Below, piece by piece: positions 5,379 through 7,307 of a stretch of 7,307 nt of DNA. Position numbers and translations under genes: made by a program. Position 1 is the first letter of the stretch, and every line of letters begins with the position of its first letter. Under the pieces are notes generated by a model. That model did not search any database and was not told the origin of the DNA. It saw only the letters and a list, made by a program, of their open reading frames with translations. The stretch is taken from positions 1 to 7,307 of the forward strand of contig JAYEHK010000186.1 of the NCBI GenBank assembly GCA_034659475.1, read 5' to 3'. The stretch comes from JAYEHK01 sp034659475 (lineage in GTDB: Bacteria > Bacillota > Syntrophomonadia > Syntrophomonadales > Syntrophomonadaceae).

Positions 5379-5957
5379 CTATGGTTTACACCGACCGCAG
5401 GGTGTAAATCCCTGATTAATGGCTTCTTCTCTGCTATCAAAATATACCCGATTCTTTGGGTACGGTAGTGAATTACAAGTCGGCAGGTGGAACGTCTTAC
5501 TGTTTTTGTTTCCGATATACTTATATGCTTCCTCCGATTGCTCCGGAGCCACATAAACGGTTGCCGGAAGGATGTTTGAAATTGGTGTTTTCACCGTAGT
5601 CGGGGCTTTGTTAACGGCAATAGTAGTTCCATCGCTAGTCGCGACGATTGTTCCCTGTTGGTCAGTCCGATAAACCTGTGCGCCCACTGCCCGGAGGTTT
5701 TTTATCGTTGTTGCTGCAGGATGACCGTAATCATTGTCGGTACCAACTGAAATAACTGCATATTTTGGCTGCACAGCCTGGAGGAATGAATCCATAGAGG
5801 ATGAACTGCTGCCATGATGGCCGACCTTCAGGAGGTCTGATTCCAACGTCAGCCCAGAAGAAAGCATTTCTTTTTCCGATACATCCTCTGCATCACCGGT
5901 AAACAAATAAGCAGTTCGCCCATACTCAATTCTCAAAACAGCACTGTAATTGTTCAT
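5379..5957 (-). CDS. ComEC-like MBL-fold protein with Ada-like zinc tail, N-terminal half missing
   Basis: The 192-residue frame begins MNNYSAVLRIEYG, which in the family lies mid-protein, about 130-150 residues from the true start. The remaining C-terminal part has LFTGDAED (18-25, metal Asp), VGHHGSSSS (45-53, HHGS), VGTDNDYGHP (71-80) and VYRTDQQGTIVATSDG. After a linker (about 117-140) comes an Ada-like metal-binding tail: YIGN, FHLPTC (156-161), YFDSREEAI and CGRC (187-190), with C161, C187 and C190 plus H157 as likely zinc ligands. The signal peptide and the THxHxDH metal motif of family members are absent. The reading frame meets TAA at 5963-5961, inside the REP-like repeat that begins at 5960, so the repeat replaces the upstream part. 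No ribosome site precedes the ATG. The remaining ORF is undamaged, suggesting a recent break. DUF3006 follows after 9 bp. Confidence 0.8.
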   Translation of the reverse strand: MNNYSAVLRIEYGRTAYLFTGDAEDVSEKEMLSSGLTLESDLLKVGHHGSSSSSMDSFLQAVQPKYAVISVGTDNDYGHPAATTIKNLRAVGAQVYRTDQQGTIVATSDGTTIAVNKAPTTVKTPISNILPATVYVAPEQSEEAYKYIGNKNSKTFHLPTCNSLPYPKNRVYFDSREEAINQGFTPCGRCKP

Positions 5958-5959
5958 GG

Positions 5960-5986
5960 GTTACACCGGGACGTTCTTCTTGTAAC
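5960..5986. repeat. REP-like 27-bp repeat, left flank of the RAYT
   Basis: GTTACA and TGTAAC tips are perfect reverse complements around a core containing CCGGGACGTTCTTCT. Compared with the reverse complement of the right-flank copy (6770-6796), it differs at two of 27 positions. It abuts the truncated MBL gene and lies 5 nt beyond the stop codon of the RAYT. Confidence 0.85.
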
Positions 5987-5991
5987 AGTGC

Positions 5992-6660
5992 TTATGCTCT
6001 TTGTGCATTCATTGGATTAAGTCCTGTAACTCTGGCTATTTGACGAATTGTTACCCCTTCACTCTCTTTGATTGTTCTAATTATTGCATTACGCTTTTCC
6101 TTTTCCATTCCCTGCAATTTTCCTATTAGTTCACCATCCATCAATAACTCAATCTCGTCCTTCACTTCTCCATCGGTTTTTTTAGTTTTATTTCGTCATC
6201 CATGCAAATATCTTGGTTTTCTTGTTTCATGAACTCCCGAAATGTTCGAATCGCTTTGATCCGGTTCCTTTACTATACCTGCTTTCACCGGGTTATTGTG
6301 TATGTATCGGACTACGGTTAACAGGTACTTGTCGTCTTCAACGCACTCACTGCCGTAACGCCCTTGAAATACATGTCCGCTTCGACTGTATTTTTGGTTG
6401 TACCACTTGGCGTAACTCGTCCCAATCCGGCTCATGGTACGAGATACCGTATCCTCGTTTTCCCGCACCAGTAAGTGAACATGGTTGCTCATCAGACAAT
6501 ACCCATAAAGCAAATACTCTTGATTTCTCTTTTTCTGCGCTAACGTTTCCAAAAACCGCAGGCTATCATCATCGTCGAAGAAAATGTCTCCTCGATTGAT
6601 TCCCCGCAGAATTACATGATAAATTCTACTCTCGCACCGTTGTCTCGCCTGTCTAACCAT
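5992..6660 (-). pseudogene. REP-associated tyrosine transposase (RAYT), internally deleted and frameshifted
   Basis: The first 154 codons are intact. They begin MVRQARQRCESRIYHVILRG and carry the HUH metal motif in SNHVHLLV (H60, H62). The catalytic Tyr is in SYAKWYN (Y83 or Y87), followed by GHVFQGRY and IHNNPVKAGIV. Y1 transposases of this type cut and rejoin single-stranded hairpin DNA. After VKAGIVKEP the usual WSSYxEY segment is missing and the frame is lost. A family-like stretch, RTFREFMKQENQDICMDDE, appears in the next frame (about 6185-6250). After a T7 run (6177-6183) the original frame resumes with DGEVKDEIELLMDGELIG and a C-terminal helix-turn-helix part, GVTIRQIARVTGLN, ending at TAA 5994-5992. 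The observed first frame stops at TGA 6198-6196. GAGG lies 7 nt before the ATG. I infer an internal deletion of roughly 30 codons plus one single-base slip. Confidence 0.82.
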
Positions 6661-6769
6661 GCCAAAACCTCATGCATTTTTTACCATTATGCCAAATCCA
6701 ATCAATAAAACCCATCGGTTTTTCCAGCAGGCCCCTTTGATAAATTGTTCAATTTCTTAGTCTTGTAAT

Positions 6770-6796
6770 GTTACAAAAAGAACGTCCCAGTGTAAC
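6770..6796. repeat. REP-like 27-bp repeat, right flank of the RAYT
   Basis: It reads GTTACA, then AAAAGAACGTCCCAG, then TGTAAC, the inverted counterpart of 5960-5986 with two differences. It lies 110 bp upstream of the RAYT start codon. A possible minus-strand start with AGGAGG (6845) reads straight into it. Confidence 0.85.
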
Positions 6797-6916
6797 GTAA
6801 ACCATCCCCAATTAAAATGGGTAAATTAAATATTGATCGAACCATACACCTCCTTCAGCCATAAATGGTAAAATATATTATAGTATCCTAGAATTAATCA
6901 TTATGGAGTTCATCCC

Positions 6917-7135
6917 ATGCCGTTACCACTTGCGATTTTATGCGGCATTTTCCTTGCTGTACTGATATTTTCGGGAGGTCTAGGTTTAGTAATACTAAGC
7001 ATTTTACTGCTTCCTATTTATTATGCAGTCAAGAATGTGCTGACGGAACTACATAGGGTTGGAAAATGGAAAATAGGCTGGGAAAGATTTTTCCAGGTAT
7101 CGTTTACCGAGTTAATGATAGGATTAAGGCATTAG
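6917..7135 (+). CDS. Small membrane protein of unknown function
   Basis: The 72-residue product starts MPLPLAILCGIFLAVLIFSG. Residues 4-36 are almost wholly hydrophobic and could form one long or two short membrane helices, with a glycine turn (SGGLGL) at about 19-24. The rest (KNVLTELHRVGKWKIGWERF) is basic and amphipathic, likely cytosolic by the positive-inside rule. GGAG (6905-6908) lies 8 nt before the ATG, which supports the start. I do not recognise a family, and there is no nearby partner. It lies between the RAYT unit and an IS3-type end, so it may be a leftover of the original locus. Confidence 0.55.
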   Translation: MPLPLAILCGIFLAVLIFSGGLGLVILSILLLPIYYAVKNVLTELHRVGKWKIGWERFFQVSFTELMIGLRH

Positions 7136-7154
7136 CAAAAAAATAAGAAGTCAA

Positions 7155-7206
7155 TTTTAATAAAAAAAGAGATGTATCCTTTTTAATAAAAAAAGAGATG
7201 TATCCT
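7155..7206. repeat. Perfect 26-bp tandem direct repeat at an IS end
   Basis: Positions 7155-7180 and 7181-7206 are identical, each TTTTAATAAAAAAAGAGA followed by TGTATCCT. The last eight bases of each copy equal the presumed tip of the IS3-type element, so the repeat appears to duplicate the IS tip with its flanking DNA. Confidence 0.85.
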
Positions 7207-7307
7207 TTATAATGGACCCAGGAATTAAGACAAAAAAATGCGAGGAGCTAAGCAATAAAAACAATGCGAAAAAAGTATAGCGCTGAATTTAAGGCCCAAA
7301 TCGTACT
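7199..7307 (+). mobile_element. Left end of an IS3-family insertion sequence, runs off the window
   Basis: The presumed terminal repeat begins TGTATCCTTTATAATGGACC at 7199, with the TG start usual for IS3-family ends. A short leader with GAGGAG (7242-7247) precedes an OrfA-type start at 7264. The right end is outside the window, so the exact boundary is inferred. Confidence 0.6.
7264..7307 (+). CDS. IS3-family transposase OrfA, N-terminal 14 residues only
   Basis: The visible residues MRKKYSAEFKAQIV match the N-terminus of IS3/IS911-type OrfA proteins (xKxYSxEFKxxxV), which open a helix-turn-helix DNA-binding domain and are usually about 90-100 residues. A frameshifted OrfAB would be the active transposase. 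The nearest ribosome-like site, GAGGAG, is 16 nt upstream, rather far. The gene is cut by the window edge. Confidence 0.65.
   Translation, partial: MRKKYSAEFKAQIV

Larger units (their letters stand above)
5960..6796. mobile_element. RAYT unit bounded by inverted REP-like repeats
   Basis: An 837-bp unit holds one transposase gene on the minus strand between two 27-bp REP-like repeats in inverted orientation. This matches the known organisation of REP-associated tyrosine transposases, related to IS200/IS605 TnpA, which process hairpin repeats as single strands. No target-site duplication is expected for this mechanism. The transposase is broken, so the unit is probably immobile now. Confidence 0.75.

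Noticed and set aside
5385..5408. Palindrome TTTACACC/GGTGTAAA resembling REP tips
   Set aside because: It lies within codons for the conserved FTPCGRCK tail of the MBL protein and lacks the GGGACGTT core, so codon constraint explains it.
6213..6599. Plus-strand 128-codon frame antisense to the RAYT
   Set aside because: It is a shadow of the RAYT coding strand, with no ribosome site and no domain.

Overview
The window looks like a moderately AT-rich, spore-forming Firmicute of the Clostridia, perhaps a Peptococcaceae-like anaerobe. The basis is a DUF1657 protein of the kind linked to spore germination loci, a PflX-type radical SAM protein, a ComEC-like MBL protein paired with DUF3006, strong AGGAGG ribosome sites, and REP-like repeats with a Firmicute-type RAYT. 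The genus is inference. No tRNA, rRNA or CRISPR array was seen.

Layout. 1-564 (+) is the 3' part of an MtnX-like HAD phosphatase, followed by a hairpin at 600-638. 778-1864 (-) holds an N-terminal scrap of an aldo/keto reductase and a stand-alone ComEC-type metallo-beta-lactamase domain, separated by a perfect 35-bp inverted repeat pair (990-1094). 1865-2285 is mostly non-coding with one doubtful micro-ORF. 2286-2495 (-) is an intact DUF1657 gene with its own terminator and a sigma-G/F-like promoter. 2557-2920 is non-coding and carries four degenerate 21-22 bp tandem repeats. 2935-4961 (+) holds an HD-domain protein with an apparently non-AUG start, a PflX-like radical SAM protein, and a broken BON-domain gene. 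5172-5957 (-) is the pair DUF3006 plus the C-terminal half of a ComEC-like MBL protein with an Ada-like zinc tail. 5960-6796 is a RAYT (REP-associated tyrosine transposase) unit: a decayed transposase between two inverted 27-bp REP-like repeats. 6917-7135 (+) is a small membrane protein. A 26-bp tandem repeat then leads into the left end of an IS3-family element whose OrfA runs off the window at 7307.

Interpretation. This is an accessory, decaying region. Five coding units are truncated or frameshifted: the aldo/keto reductase, the ComEC domain, BON, MBL2 and the RAYT. Several breaks coincide with repeats or element ends. The strongest theme is one REP-like family, with complementary tips around a GGGACGTT core, present as two flanks of the RAYT and as a second inverted pair 5 kb away at the stop codon of the ComEC-type gene. 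The probably functional genes are the HAD phosphatase, DUF1657, the HD protein, the radical SAM protein, DUF3006 and perhaps the small membrane protein.
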